Below, in pieces: positions 18,187 to 29,949 of a stretch of DNA of 64,000 bases. The stretch is from Hirundichthys speculiger. Taxonomy: Eukaryota > Chordata > Actinopteri > Beloniformes > Exocoetidae. The stretch lies in assembly GCA_018398805.1 (NCBI GenBank), contig JAGFBZ010000011.1:1240001-1304000 (forward strand), in the 5' to 3' direction. Position numbers and translations under genes: made by a program. The stretch's first letter is position 1. Every line of letters begins with the position of its first letter. The notes beneath the pieces are model-generated. The model saw nothing but the letters and a program-made list of their open reading frames with translations. It searched no databases and was not told the DNA's origin.

Positions 18187-19205
18187 CTGTTAAAACATCA
18201 TGTAAGTGTGTACGTGTTCATCAACATACCTGTTGATTCTTTATAATCTCATCTCTTGTCTTGAAGACCGGTGCATCCTCCACCACAATACCTTCAGCCA
18301 TTTCCTTCACCTTTTCCAGGAGCTCTGTGCTGTACCTGCCGCAGGTAAAAAAAAAATATGCATTAAGTCAATATAAGAAAGTCTTCACACTGTTTTTTTT
18401 AATTGCCATACATCGTTTTGTCATCCAAAGCACGTGAGTGAGAAAAATGAAAAGATGCACTGTGGTGAATCTACTGGTGTTTTGCTTTTTGTGTTGCACA
18501 TAATGAAAAGTGCTTTACAAATGCTACTGATCTACAATGAGGTAAATTAACAAAAAAAAAAAAAAAGATCTGCACAGCCCTTGTGTGTGTGTGTTTTTTT
18601 TTAATGGAATAAGTGTAAGCTTGTATCTTCCCAGCCAGGAGGGGGCAGCATAGAGCCCATTTATAAGCATAAACATGAGACGAATTACAGTCGAAGTGGC
18701 ATCTAAATATTACATAATTGCATTGATATCAAAAACTTAACTACACTTTCAAACGAAAGTTAAAAAAAGAAAAAAAAAACCATCGTGAGAGTATTGAACT
18801 GAGTAATGAATTTGTCGAACATATGGTCGGTTATGGTAAAGTCAAGCGAGTAGCTGAGACGGTGACCACTGAACATAGATTACAGATCTAAACCGCAGAG
18901 CAGTTTAATCTCAGCGATCTTCAGAAACCTGTGACCCGAAGACCTGTCCAACAAAAGCACAGCAGTCATGAGGAACATAATGTGGGACGAACCGGCAACC
19001 GAGGAAAACGTTGTTGGCCCAGACCATGGACAGGGAGAGCAGCTGGTCCTAGCTGCTCGTTTTCAAAACTCTGCATGTTCCGCAGGATAAACTCCCTCCT
19101 GGCCTCCCAGTGTTTACCGCTCTCCCAGTAACCCCGAAACGTCTCTACCCGCTCAGCCACGTCCCTGTTTTGTTGAATAAAATCATCCACGTCGGCCGCA
19201 GACAT
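18112..19205 (-). CDS. cdkn2aipnl: CDKN2A-interacting N-terminal-like protein (XRN2-binding), three exons, frame broken in exon 1
   Basis: Exons on the minus strand are 19205-18993, 18335-18230 and 18186-18112. The product is a small XTBD-domain protein of the CDKN2AIP/NKRF/PAXT-1 family, which binds the nuclear 5'-3' exonuclease XRN2. Exon 1 reads MSAADVDDFIQQNRDVAERV, then HWEARREFILRNMQSFENEQ. In the +1 frame it then reads DQLLSLSMVWANNVFLGCR. Exon 2 gives YSTELLEKVKEMAEG and EDAPVFKTRDEI. One extra base near 19049 (CTAGGAC where CTGGAC or CTAGAC would keep EQLDQLL) separates the two frames. As read, translation would stop in exon 2 after about 84 residues, 64 nt before the last junction. 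With the frame restored the length is about 130 aa (human about 116). Exon 3 (24 aa) is the least certain. Introns are kept, so this is not a retrocopy. Confidence 0.9.
18230..18335 (-). CDS. cdkn2aipnl: cdkn2aipnl exon 2
   Basis: Acceptor CTGCGGCAG, then G|TAC AGC..., reading STELLEKVKEMAEGIVVEDA and PVFKTRDEIIKNQQ, donor CAG|GTATGT. 106 nt. Strong match to the family C-terminal half. Confidence 0.9.
18635..18648. promoter_or_regulatory. CTCF-like motif
   Basis: CCAGGAGGGGGCAG fits the CTCF core CCASNAGRKGGCRS at every position. It lies in intron 1 of cdkn2aipnl. Motif match only. Confidence 0.4.
18993..19205 (-). CDS. cdkn2aipnl: cdkn2aipnl exon 1 (1-nt insertion)
   Basis: Starts at ATG 19205-19203 and ends TTGCCG|GTTCGT, a weak donor. 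Reading is in frame 0 up to ENEQL and in the shifted frame from DQLLSL on. The conserved SMVWANNVFLGC block confirms which frame is ancestral. Confidence 0.85.
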
Positions 19206-20318
19206 GTTGCTCCTCTAGCGCTCCAGTCTTCCTTTGTTGTTGTTGTTTTAGCTCAGTGTTTTTAAACAGCGCCACGCAGAGGCTGAACTGTGACATGGCA
19301 GCTCATAAAACCAATATTAAAGGAATATACGTAGTTGAATCAATCCTGGGTACATTACTCGATAGTAATGAGAGTAAACCTTCCTCAGGAAGCAAAAAAT
19401 AATAATAAAAAACACAGAAAGATATACAAGAATGTCTTTCCCGTCCACTGCTATATTACCATACGTTTGTGCAAGTCTATTACAGATAGAGTGAAAAGAG
19501 GAGAGTTCATGGCCTCTGCTTCCAAAGAGATTGATATGTACTCATATTTTTATGACAAAAAAATTCGAGCTTTAGAAGAAGAAGTTGTGAACACTTCTCT
19601 TTTAAGATCTGTTGACAGGACTTTGCACAATGTGCACAATGTGGGTACTTGACTTGTATAGACCAAAGACAATGTGTACACAGTTTTGGGCACTAGCGGC
19701 CTTTATTCAAAGTGAAAAGAGGACAGAGAAAGTGAGGAAGACGCAGCAAAGGGTTGCAGGCTGGGAGTTGAGCCTGTGGCTGCTGCAGGAGGAATCCAGC
19801 CTCCGTACATGGGCCGCCTGCTTAAAGCACAGAGCTACGCAGCAGCCCAATGTATACACTTTCTGTACAAAAACAAAAAATGACTTTGGTTCATCTGTAG
19901 GGACCATATGTACACTATCACTTAAGTTAAATTACATTTCTCAGTCTTATCAGAGGATTAAAATAGCAGTTTATTCTGTCAGGCTAGTTGCCTTCTAGCC
20001 CAACAAGAGTAGCCACAAAACTGCAAACATATACTCATTTCTAACTCAAAACTACTTTGATTAATATTGTTTTGTCCTAACAAACATTTACGTTCATTGC
20101 CATCTAGTGATAGACCTGCAACTGATTTAACTCCAGAATATTCCTTTAAATTTAAAATCAAGCTGAGCAGAAACACTTAAAATCTACATAACCATTTAAC
20201 AGTAGTATCCTGGAGATTGTTATAGGTTTTAACAACATTTTCTCTAGCAATTTGTGTTTCAGAGATGCCCACTTACCCTGAAACCTGTATATAGACATGA
20301 ACAAATGCGTAATGAATA
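19206..20318. other. Intergenic stretch upstream of cdkn2aipnl
   Basis: 19206-19290 probably holds the cdkn2aipnl promoter (moderately GC-rich, GCTCTAGC and CGCCACGC elements, no TATA box). An open frame at 19335-19652 (105 codons, with RVKRGEFMASASKEIDMYSY in its middle) matches nothing I know and has no splice or promoter support. A short direct repeat, CACAATGTG, occurs twice near 19626-19643. Confidence 0.4.
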
Positions 20319-20320
20319 TA

Positions 20321-21750
20321 CAGTTAAAACCAGATGTTTACATACACTGTATTAACCTTTACTGTCTGACATTATATCAGAGTAAACTTTTCCTGTTTTA
20401 GGTCATTTAGGAATTACCAAAATTATTTGTATTTACAAAATACCAGAATAATGAGAGATACCTTTTTCAGAGATATTTTTTTATTACTTTCTTCAAAGTC
20501 ACAGGTTAACATAAATTTTCTTAGTATCTGGTAGCAGAGCGGCTTCATTGCCTTGAAGCTGTATGACTTGGGATCAAACATTTTGGGTGTCCTTCCACTA
20601 GCTTCTCGCAAGTAGTTTGGAGTTAAGATTGAGAACAGGGCTTTGTGATGGCTACTCCAAAACATTGACGATGTGGTCCTTAAACCACTTTGTAACTAAT
20701 TTGGTGGTATGTTTAGGGTCATTGTCCATTTAGACCCATTTGCATCCAAGCTTTAACTTCTTGGCTGATATCTTGAGATGTTCCTTCAATATTTCTTCAT
20801 AAATTTCATCCTAATGATGTCATCTATTTAGTGAAGTGCACCAGTCCTTCCTGCAGCTAAACACCCCCACAACATGGTGCTGCCACCCCTGTACTTCACA
20901 GCTGGGATGGTCTTTTCAGGCTTGCAAGTTTCCCCCTTTTTTCCTCAAATGTTACAATGGTCATTATGGCCAAACACTTCAGTTTTAGTTTCATCAGACT
21001 ACAGAGACATGTCTCCAAAAACAAAAGGGCTTTGTTCTGTGCATTTGCAAACTATAATCTGTCTTTTTTTATGTTACTTTTGGAATAATGGCTTCTTCAT
21101 CTCTGAGTTGCCTTGTTGGTACAGGACTGGTTCACTGTAGATAATGACACACTCTCACCAGCTTCAGTCAGCATCTTCACAAGGTGTTTTGTTTTGTTTG
21201 GCACCAAAGCACGTTCATCTCTGGGACACAGAACCCATCTCCTTCCTGAGTGGCATGATGGCTGTACATTCCCATGGTGTTCATACTTGCTTATAATTAT
21301 TTGAACAGATAAACATAGACCCTTCAGGCATCTGAAAATTGTACTCAAGGATGAACCAGACTTGTGGAGGTCCACAATTGTCCTCCTGATATCTTGGCTG
21401 ATTTTTTTTTATTTTTACATGATACCACACAAGGACGCGGTGTGTTTGAGGTGTGCCTTAAAATAGTCCACAAGTGTGTCTCCGTTTAATTCAAATGTTG
21501 TCAATCTATCAGAAGCTTCCAAAGCCATGACATCATCATCTGGGCTTTCTATGTAAAGGCATCTTAGTGGATGTGAACTTCTGACTTAATAATAAATAAT
21601 AAATAAATAAAATAATAAAAATTCTATTAAAAAAAAAAATCTTTCAAAAAAAAAACAAAAGTTTGGTTTGACTTACTGTTAGACAGTGAGGGGGAAAAAA
21701 ATGGTTTGGAGTAAATTTAAACATGGTATATGAACTTCTGGTTTCAGCTG
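20321..21750 (-). mobile_element. Degenerate Tc1-family transposon (1.43 kb)
   Basis: TA-flanked ends: left CAGTTAAAACCAGATGTTTA, right (reverse complement) CAGCTGAAACCAGAAGTTCA, the Sleeping-Beauty-like type. An inner copy of the end motif lies near 21571-21592 (GTGGATGTGAACTTCTGAC), as in IR/DR elements. The minus strand encodes a broken Tc1 transposase: the paired-like DNA-binding region DLHKSGSSLSTI...VQIIISKYEHHG...GRRWVLCPRDER, then remnants of the catalytic part (AVKYRGGSTMLWGC, WTMTLN for the DNDPKH motif, PSQSPVLN for the final catalytic segment) with stops and frameshifts. Length is close to the 1.6 kb of intact members. Confidence 0.9.
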
Positions 21751-21752
21751 TA

Positions 21753-22740
21753 CAAAAAGGAACATCTTTATCTGTTTTTCAAATTTTCAAAACTGAACTT
21801 TTAATCTCCAATCTGTAGCCTATGTAAAGAAACGTGCAGTCTTCAAAGCTTGCTCATTTAAGCAGCATCCATTTTCTTCTCCCTGTACAGACATTACATG
21901 CTTGCTGTAATCTCTGCAGCACTCCAAATAACTAATGTTTTCACATAGGACTATTTGGGGCATCAAAAATGTTCTCATCAAAGACCATTTTTTCTTTCCC
22001 TTTCGCTCTGACTAAGTCCCAGAAAAGAGGACTCACAAATACACGTGCACCCAAATCCACCTTCTCTCAAATTTCCCCAGAAAAACCACCAGCCAGCACT
22101 TCTGTGTATGGTATATTTGGACATCTTCCAAATCATACAAGTCCCTCTTTATTGAGTGAACTAACCCATTAAGTTTATGGCCTCCCCTCTCAGCCTGAAA
22201 TATATAGTAATGCTGAAATAATACACTCTGTTCCAGCCGGCTTTGGCAGACGGAGAGACAGCTTTTCCTGATGAGTCACCTAATGTGTGCTTAGTCAGGA
22301 GAAAACTGTAATTGGGAAACACACAGATAACAGGTAGCCTTTTCAGCTGCAGTCCTAGGGAAGCTTTAGTGAGAAAAGATTAACCCACTCTGGGAGTATG
22401 ATGGGTAAGAATGTTGTTTGATCATTACAAACCTAGAAAATGTTAAGTACTGAGTCATCCTTAAAACCTGCTTTCTGTTGAGAGGATAATTACATTTTTA
22501 GTCAGCTTCAAGCTTTAGCTAAGAGATTGTTCCCTTTTCTGACACGTGCATTCCATGAAGTGGTCAATATGTCTTCTTGATCAATTTTCTTTCAGTTGAT
22601 ATTTTGGAGGTTGTCTTAAATGGTGTTTTAGCCGAGACAACTACAGCTGGTGCAGCTGCAGTAATTGTGATAGTGAATACATAGAATACATAGATAGTGA
22701 TAGACATAGATAAGTCACAGATCAAACATCTGTCATCATT
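21753..22740. other. Intergenic stretch without recognised feature
   Basis: AT-rich sequence with no gene, RNA or repeat that I can name. Confidence 0.4.
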
Positions 22741-22744
22741 TAAG

Positions 22745-22990
22745 GTTAGGATCCAAAAGCAAGAGAGCAGGAGGCAGGAGTATCCAGCAAAAGTCCTTTA
22801 TTCTCCAAAGTGAGTAACTTAGATAAACCAAAGTCAAATAGAAAAAAAAAAAAAAAAACAGGGCAGCAACACAGAGAATAAACAGGGGTCAAGAGAGACA
22901 GGATAAAAACAGAACCAAACCAACAGAACCAAGAATAAATGCCTCAAAACATGAAAACCGAACCCAAAACCTAACATCATCTGACTTGGC
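22745..22990. repeat. Unclassified interspersed repeat, copy 1
   Basis: Begins AGGATCCAAAAGCAAGAGAG, followed by AGGAGGCAGGAG, CAGCAAAAG and CCTTTATTCTCCAAAG, and continues purine-rich. It shares this opening order with 24809-25080. This AGGACCCAAATGCA pattern is frequent in fish genomes; I cannot name its class with confidence. Confidence 0.5.
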
Positions 22991-23217
22991 TTGACTTGTA
23001 CGTATAACTGTAGCTGCAGATATAGCTATAAAAAATACCCACGAGTGGAGTTTATGTGCGAGAAAATAATCAAATAAAGAAAAAAACAAAACAAAAAAAA
23101 ACACATTCAAGAAACCTGGATTTGACATTCTTTGTGCCTGATCCTCCTTGCATGACTTTTCTTCCTTCAGTGGACTTGATTTCTCTTTTTATATGTGCAG
23201 GTTTTCAAGAGATCTTG

Positions 23218-23870
23218 GGCCCGATCTTCTGCCAAATCTCCTAAAGCAGCTATTAAGGGATAGCGGGTAGCGGGAGGGGCGTTCCCCTGCAAAGAACGCA
23301 GTCTTCCACCTCCCTAAACCCGCTATCTTATCTGCGCTAACTGCTATATATATATATGGGAGTGGTTAGGATGTTCCACCTGTTAAACCAATCAGTGCGT
23401 CAGTAGCCATTGCCTTTAAGAGCAGGTTGCGCTACCCACAACCTGCTACCCACAACCCGCTACCTGCAAACCGCTATGGAGTGTTTTTTCATGCTGACTA
23501 GACATCCTCTGCCCTCAAGAGAATAAAAACGTATGCAAGTAATACAGTGATGCATAATCGAGAGGTAGAGCTGTTTGTGCACGTCCACATGTGACCAGGT
23601 GGACGCAGATTTATGGCATTTGGACGTGCTCTTTTACGCGCCGACATGCGGATTGCGCTCTCCGCAAACTCGGCATCTTGCGATCACGGGTTTAGGGTAG
23701 TGGCAGCTGCGGAACATGTCACTGCCGGGCCGGGGACGGGGCTCATGACTGGGCCCTTCAAACCCAATAAAGCTTGTGATTACATCGTTTTACAACATAC
23801 ACATGCCCGCAACAGCGGGGCTTACAAGCATTACTACATTTTTGACACATAGCTCAAAGCATTTGATAGT
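23218..23870. repeat. GC-rich block, possibly an unclassified DNA transposon
   Basis: It stands out from its AT-rich surroundings by base composition and CpGs. It contains GGGATAGCGGGTAGCGGGAG (23258-23277), a near-tandem array of GCTACCCACAACC-type units (about 23430-23475) that is partly complementary to it, and GGGCCC near both sides (23217 and 23752). An open frame at 23613-23852 matches nothing known. Borders and class are unclear. Confidence 0.3.
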
Positions 23871-24794
23871 AAGAGCGACCATGCCAGTTTGAAATCAATC
23901 AAACCTGTAGTATTATGGCATAATATATTGTCTAAAATGTAGTCAGTGGTATGCAGTTGTGACGTCGCGTGGGAGACGCACCACTGCTATTGTTGTAGTA
24001 GCTACCGGCATTCATTCATTCTGCTCGAGAATTCTCATTCTCTCCAGGGAGATATGTATCCAGCTTTTTTAGTTTAGTCTTTTTTTTTTCTTTTTTTCTT
24101 TGCGTTTTTTTGCTCCACTTTTATGCTTGTATGAACTGCCACTCATGATTAGATTAATCCGTGATCCACCTACCCTGCACCACATAGACTCTGTTGACTA
24201 GTGACTGATGATGACGCTGATGGACGGCTGTTGATGACGATTTTACCCAAAATACATTTGGAGATCTTACCGGCAATCCACTTGTAAATTTGCATATTGT
24301 AAAGTCAACTGTGAGAGTGAACATGAAGCCAGTCATGCAGCACAACATTTAATTCATTGTGTAGAAACCCACATGACCAAAGTCAGGCCTAAATTTTTTT
24401 GACCAACCATGATTCATTCTGGCTGGGGAAACCTTTACATACCCTTGTACATAGCACATATATTTTTCACAGAAGTTGTTGTATCCAGTAGTGCGCAAGG
24501 GTGTGACTGATGCCTGAGGAGAGGTCTGTTTCTTTGCCTTTCACCGGGCCCTCCTGAGCCCCCAGCCCCCCCTGAAGCTCCACCACTGGGTAGTGGGTAG
24601 TCAATTTATGGGATTTTTTTTGCTTTTGGAATCCCTTTTTCCTATTTTATTTTGAAAGCTGTCTTTTCTGTGTCCCTTGCTTTGTTTGCCTGCTCTGTAC
24701 TAACTGTCTCCACTTGTGTGTGGTCGGCTTATGTGTTCCTGTGTGTGTATTGTCTTATGCTTTTCCTCCTGCCTTTGACAGTCCCTTACACTTC

Positions 24795-25080
24795 CATGTC
24801 GTGATATAAGGAGAAAAGGACCCAAATGCAAGAGACAGTGAGGCAGGTGTAGCAGACAAAACTCCACTTAATCATGAAACAAAAATGCCGCATAAAGTAG
24901 GGGATCAGCAAATATCCAAAACTCCAGAGAAAATGATAAACAGAAGAACAGCATGAGAAAAGGCAAAGGGAGCAAAACAAAGAAAATTCTTACAATCCAG
25001 CAAAGGGGGAGTAAGACAAAAGGCAATATATAGACACAAACACCCTAGGAATAACAAGACACAGGTGCAGACAATAGAAG
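24795..25080. repeat. Unclassified interspersed repeat, copy 2
   Basis: Reads AAGGACCCAAATGCAAGAGA, CAGTGAGGCAGGTG, CAGACAAAACTCC and later GACACAGGTGCAGACAAT. It is related to copy 1 at 22745-22990 in the same orientation. The latter phrase is common at the far end of this fish repeat. Confidence 0.5.
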
Positions 25081-25092
25081 TTACCACGAAAT

Positions 25093-25565
25093 GGTACTAT
25101 TTTTATCCTCTAGGTGGAGTTCAATGCCTTGTCTTTTGGGCTTTTTGCAGACACAGTTATCCCTGGCAAAGAGCCAAAACAATTAATACAGCAAATTCGT
25201 TTTATGTCATTTTATGTCATTTTCTTCCTTCAAACAACCACGATGTATTTTACTGCGATGCTATGGAGTGTACATTAAATAGTTCTAAAGCAAAGACGCT
25301 ACACTTCTATCCCTTCGTTGCTGATGTGACGTGAGTAAATTGGCTGAAAGTACTCTTTGTGCAGAGAAGAAGAGAAGGCACTGATTCAGCATGAAGGGAA
25401 GGAAAAAATAGAGAAGATTTCACAAGAAACTCCAGACTATGTTCAACAAGGAAAAAAATCAGCACTGACAGCTCTAAGAGTGGTGATCCTGTCTACTTTA
25501 CCTGGAATAACCGGAGAAAACCACCAATGTGGGGAAGGCTGGAAAGGCACAGATCATCAAAGCCA
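25093..25565 (+). repeat. Unnamed ~0.5-kb repeat family, copy 1
   Basis: Colinear with 32160-32660 in direct orientation. Shared blocks are GTACTATTTTTATCCTCTAGGTGG at the start, then ACAGACA/GCAGACAC, CAAGAAA.TCCAG.CTATGTTC, ATCAGC, GTGGTGATCCTGTCTACTTT, CCTGGAATAAC and CCAC.A.TGTG. No reading frame is shared. Not recognised. Confidence 0.6.
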
Positions 25566-27165
25566 TGTTAATTATAATCCCATCTTTCATCTAATTCTAT
25601 TTTGAGGTAAAGTAGGAAAACCAATATCAGAGAATTGGAATACTTGATCAAAACACTAGATTGATTTTTTTTTCTTTTAATTTGTCATCAGACCAACAGG
25701 AGGAACTCTATGACTTTGCTAAAAAAAAAAATAAAAAAAAGTATCATAATTTGGTGACACTTGACTTTGCACTGACTTTAGCTCTCAATAAAGGAGGGGT
25801 GCTTTAATATTTTAGGCTTGGGACCCAAGTGATAATTGTGGACTGACACTCTGGGACACAGACTAATTAAAAAAAAAATAGTACTCTTGACATGCTGGAA
25901 CAAAAGGCCCTTGTTAGCTATTTCAGGTCCTGAATCCTGACCCAGAGTTTAGATAATCAGGATATGCAATATACCTCTTTTCCACTTGACATGGACACTA
26001 AGATCGTGATACAATACAAGCCTGTAGCATCCCTATATGTGCTTCATATGAGCTTAAGGGGATAAAGTATGGACATTACCAATATTCTGTGTGTTATTGT
26101 TAGTAGTGATTTCAATACTAATAAACCTAACTGCAACACTTCACAGCACACTTTCAAGGTGTTGAAATAACTTCTACAATTTGTTCCCCCTTTTTCCTAT
26201 TTAATTTTTTAGCTATGTGACTGTTGCTGTCTTTAAAATAATAAGTGGAAGCTCACAGGTGTTTCTAAGCTGTGTTTCTGTGATTTCAGCTTCAAAGAAT
26301 GTAGCAGCACAGCCACCCGTATGTAGTATAAGTTTCACATGTGATGTATAAATGGTGCATGGATGAGTTTAGACATCTCTATGCAAAGATATGCCATGCT
26401 GCATATGATTGGACATATTCAAACTATAAAAGTGAATTAAATCTATCATCAAACACCTGCAAACCACACCAGGACCACTGAAGTCACAATCTGAGTCCAA
26501 AGACTGCATCCAGTGCGTTACTTTCTCAAATACAAAATGTGTTTACGCAGTAGTTAGCTGGCCAGTAAACCAGATATACCAAATCCAACACCATAACACT
26601 GACTATTTTAAGAATCTGGATTACTGTGATTCTGTTTCTTCTGCCTTCTTCTTGCCAGTTTTTTGTTCTCATATAAGAATGGATTTCGAGATTTGATTTA
26701 GTACACTGATAGAACATCAGATGTAAATCTATCTGTCCATTCTAGAACATTCACATTGCTCAGCTAACTATAAATGTGCATGACATTGCATTTGTGTTTT
26801 TTTAGAATCTTCTTTTTTTTCTTAAGAGGCTTTTACATATCGCAATATTTCCAATATTCCCCACCTTAACTTCCCACAGAAAGTTTCCACAAAAGTTCTT
26901 TTAAACACTACAAATGGATAATGTAAATAATTTGAACTATTAGCTGTTTTCTATAGCTTGCTTCCTCTTGTTGGCAGCCACGGGGGAATTGGAGGCTGCT
27001 GGTCAGGTGAGAGTCAGGGTACAGTCAGCTGGACAGATCACTGGACCATTACAGGAAACGAACAATACAATCAACTATGCATGCTGGGGTTTTTTTTTTT
27101 TTGTTGTTGTTTTTTCTCCTAAGGACAATTTTGAATCATAACTCAACTGAACATAAATGTCTTTA
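25566..27165. other. Intergenic stretch without recognised feature
   Basis: AT-rich. Short A and T runs only; no gene or named repeat seen. Confidence 0.4.
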
Positions 27166-27194
27166 TGCTGCAGAAAGAGGACTGGGCAGGCGGA

Positions 27195-27285
27195 GAAAAC
27201 CCACACAGACTTTGAATTTCCCTTCTGGGATTAATAAAGATTTTTTTTTTTTCATTTCATTTCATTTCAGACACAGGGACAAACC
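27195..27285 (+). mobile_element. 3' tail of a retrotransposon of the copy A/B family
   Basis: GAATTTCCCTTCTGGGATTAATAAAGA followed by T13 and an ATTTC tandem. This is the same tail as in copies A and B, here on the plus strand, with little or no body left. Confidence 0.6.
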
Positions 27286-27484
27286 CCACAAAGAAAGGCT
27301 CCAGGTGCTATGAGGCAACAGTTGTCACTCTAAAGAAAATTTACAAAGTGATTTTACAATGTTGTTTTCATAAGTCTTGGCTCCAAACCAACACACAACT
27401 ATGAGCACAACAGAGCTTTATAAACCTCTCCAGTGGCGCCATGAAAAACAGCAATGAATTCTTCATTATATCCTTTAGTTCAAG

Positions 27485-27945
27485 CGATTCAATCAATATC
27501 TTTTTCAACCCAAAGGGGAAATTGTAGAAAGTCATTCAAATCAGTCAGTATAATAAAGTTACTGTAAAGAGTCGTGTAGAAAGTTATAATTATGTAGAGG
27601 AATGATCTTCTGCACCTGTCTGGTTTTTATCTGTCTCTCACGATGGAAACAGTGTTTGACTTGGTCCTGCTCCTCCTAAGATCAACAATTACGTCTTTTG
27701 TCTTTCTTTTGTTCAAGCATGTGGTGATTGCTCCCACACCATGCCACAAAGAGGTCCAGGAGCTCTCCACTGACACACCCCACAGCAGTCATCTGAGTAT
27801 TTCTGGAGATGACAGCACTCCGAGTTGCACTGAAAGTCTGATTTGAACAAAATGAAGAGAAATGGCGAGAAGCACAGCCTCCCGTGCTGCTGACCACACG
27901 CTCAGACACACAACCCTTTGGTCTCACGGTCTATGGTCTCTGTAC
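27485..27945 (-). mobile_element. Non-LTR retrotransposon copy D, RT fragment
   Basis: The minus strand reads KGCVSERVVSSTGG, then in other frames remnants of the palm region, and again AVGCVSGELLDLFVAWCGSN, the segment just after YSDD. The tail (AACCCAAAGGGGAAATTG near 27520) closes it. Same family as copies A-C, heavily broken. Confidence 0.7.
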
Positions 27946-27949
27946 AAAG

Positions 27950-29540
27950 AGTAAGAAGATGCCTGCAACATAGTTGAAGTAATTTTAACATGAAACAATT
28001 TCGCTGTCCTTTTTAAATCTTTTTTTTTTTTTTTTAGCACCCTCATTTCTATGAAAATGGGCTTGATGTTTGTGCCATGCAGCTCAGACAATTTTCTACA
28101 GTTCTTCTATGGACTTGCTGTTTTATTTGCTTTTTTTTATCTCCTTTGTAATCCCAGACTTACTCACCCTCAGCCTGCAGAGACCATACCATCTGCTGCA
28201 AGACTCCTCGTTATTTTTGTTGTTTAAGATCTTTTTTTTTTTTTTTTTTTTTGCTATATATTTGAAGTTATTGTCATGCACCACAAAGTCATGAACCTCC
28301 TTAATGGAACTGCAGCTCTTTCTCTCTCTTTAAAAAAAAAAAAAGGCACTTAACACTCTTTGAGCTTGATTTTCATAGACCTGGTGTTTACTAATTTTTT
28401 CCTAACGCTGACCTCTCTAAAACTGAAACCCCACCCATGTGGTACGCCAGGCAGATTAAACAAACTACAATTACCATTTGACCCAGATCTGCGTGAGTCT
28501 GCTTCCTAAATAAACAATGCGTGCATCTCATCAGCCAGGAAATTGCATTAGTGCACATTAAAAGGACCATAGAGACGGTCACAGGCTGTTTCCTCAGGGG
28601 ACACCAGCTACCTGCATTATGTGAAGGAGAAGGAGCGAAGAAAGAAATTGCAGGATGCTGGTGTTCCAGTTGAATGTGTGCCAGAGAAATCCCTCCTCTG
28701 TGTCCTTCACCGCCTCATTTCACTTTGAGCAAAACAGCATCACACACTCTTCTCCAGTCCCTCTCTCCATCCCTCCGCTGTCTGTGTGACACCTGATACA
28801 GATGAAATGAGCGTTTGTGCACCTGACATCCCTGCCTTTGAGTGTGTAGGTGCGCTTGCAGGTCTTTTGTGTTAGATGAAAGTCGAACTATTCCACTTCA
28901 TCTTCTGCGTGAACTGGGTCTGTGTGTGTGCCTCTTGGCTGTGCATCTCTCCACGTACTGACCAGACAATTTTACCTTCAGAGGATGAGCCAAGATGTTG
29001 AGATGATACTCTGTCAGTCACTGCAGAGGTGAAATTTTAACAGCCGCACAGGCTCACTGAAAAATAAAATCATGTGAAATGAAGATGGAGTAATTTGTAA
29101 AAAGAAAAAAAAATGGCTCTGCAAACTTTAGACTGCAGAAAAAGTACTGACTGCTTGATGACAGGCAGAGGACAGTGATTTAAACACAGCGAACAGTAGT
29201 AGATTACGTATTGATCAAACACCCCTCTTCCCCTTTAAATATAGATTTTAGAGAAAATGTGAAGGTAGGTAATTTACTTGCCAACCATTCCCCTTGGATC
29301 ACTGTGCGCAAATCAATCCCTGTTGTGGAGATATTATCACTTACAGTAAAGTGCAGCCACTGGCCCTTACTCCAAAGTAAAGCTCCAGCTGCCAGTTATA
29401 AGTACGTTCAAAGTTTTTATGATTTCCCTTTATACACCACCAGAATGGACTGGATATAAAACCATTCAGATGCAATCAAAGTTTAGACTTTCAGTTTTAA
29501 TTAATTACTGAAAGACAAATAAAGCAACTGAAAGGTCTGG
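27950..29540. other. Intergenic stretch without recognised feature
   Basis: T-rich runs near 28020 and 28235, an A run near 28332, no gene seen. Confidence 0.4.
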
Positions 29541-29542
29541 CG

Positions 29543-29760
29543 TTGAGATCGGGTATTGAGTTGGCGTTTGGCAGCTGTTTGACTGGAGCTACAACTATAA
29601 AGTCCAAGGAGAGCTTAATTCAACTGAAGGAGGCCATAATTAGGTTAAAAAAAAAACATAAATGTTTATGACAGATGGCAAAAACCTTGGGTGTGGCCAA
29701 ATCAACAATTTACTGAAATACTAAGAAAAAAAATAAAAAAAAATCAAAAGACAGGAGTTT
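29543..29760 (+). mobile_element. Tc1-like transposase N-terminal remnant, copy 1
   Basis: The plus strand reads KSKESLIQLKEAIIRLKK and, after a gap and a shift, LGVAKSTIY, the helix-turn-helix part of a Tc1-like transposase. It shares the preceding TTTGACTGGAGCT...AAGTCCAAGGAGA block with 44768-45055. The catalytic domain is absent. Confidence 0.65.
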
Positions 29761-29949
29761 CTTAAATGATGTTAAGAGCCTGTTTCTGGTCAGGACAAAC
29801 CAGCTTCATATGTTCCAGTTTAAAAATGTATCTCCTGAAAGACACTTGGAGAACTTAGACTTTGGAACTCTTGTTCATTTTGTTGTTTTTAAGGTTAGTT
29901 TACTTAGCTCCATGTTTTGTGTCAAAGCACAACTGATCTGTTGGGGTGT

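Noticed and set aside
18112..19205. cdkn2aipnl as a processed pseudogene
   Set aside because: Introns with proper splice sites are kept and the gene lies in its expected syntenic place, so the frameshift alone does not indicate a retrocopy.
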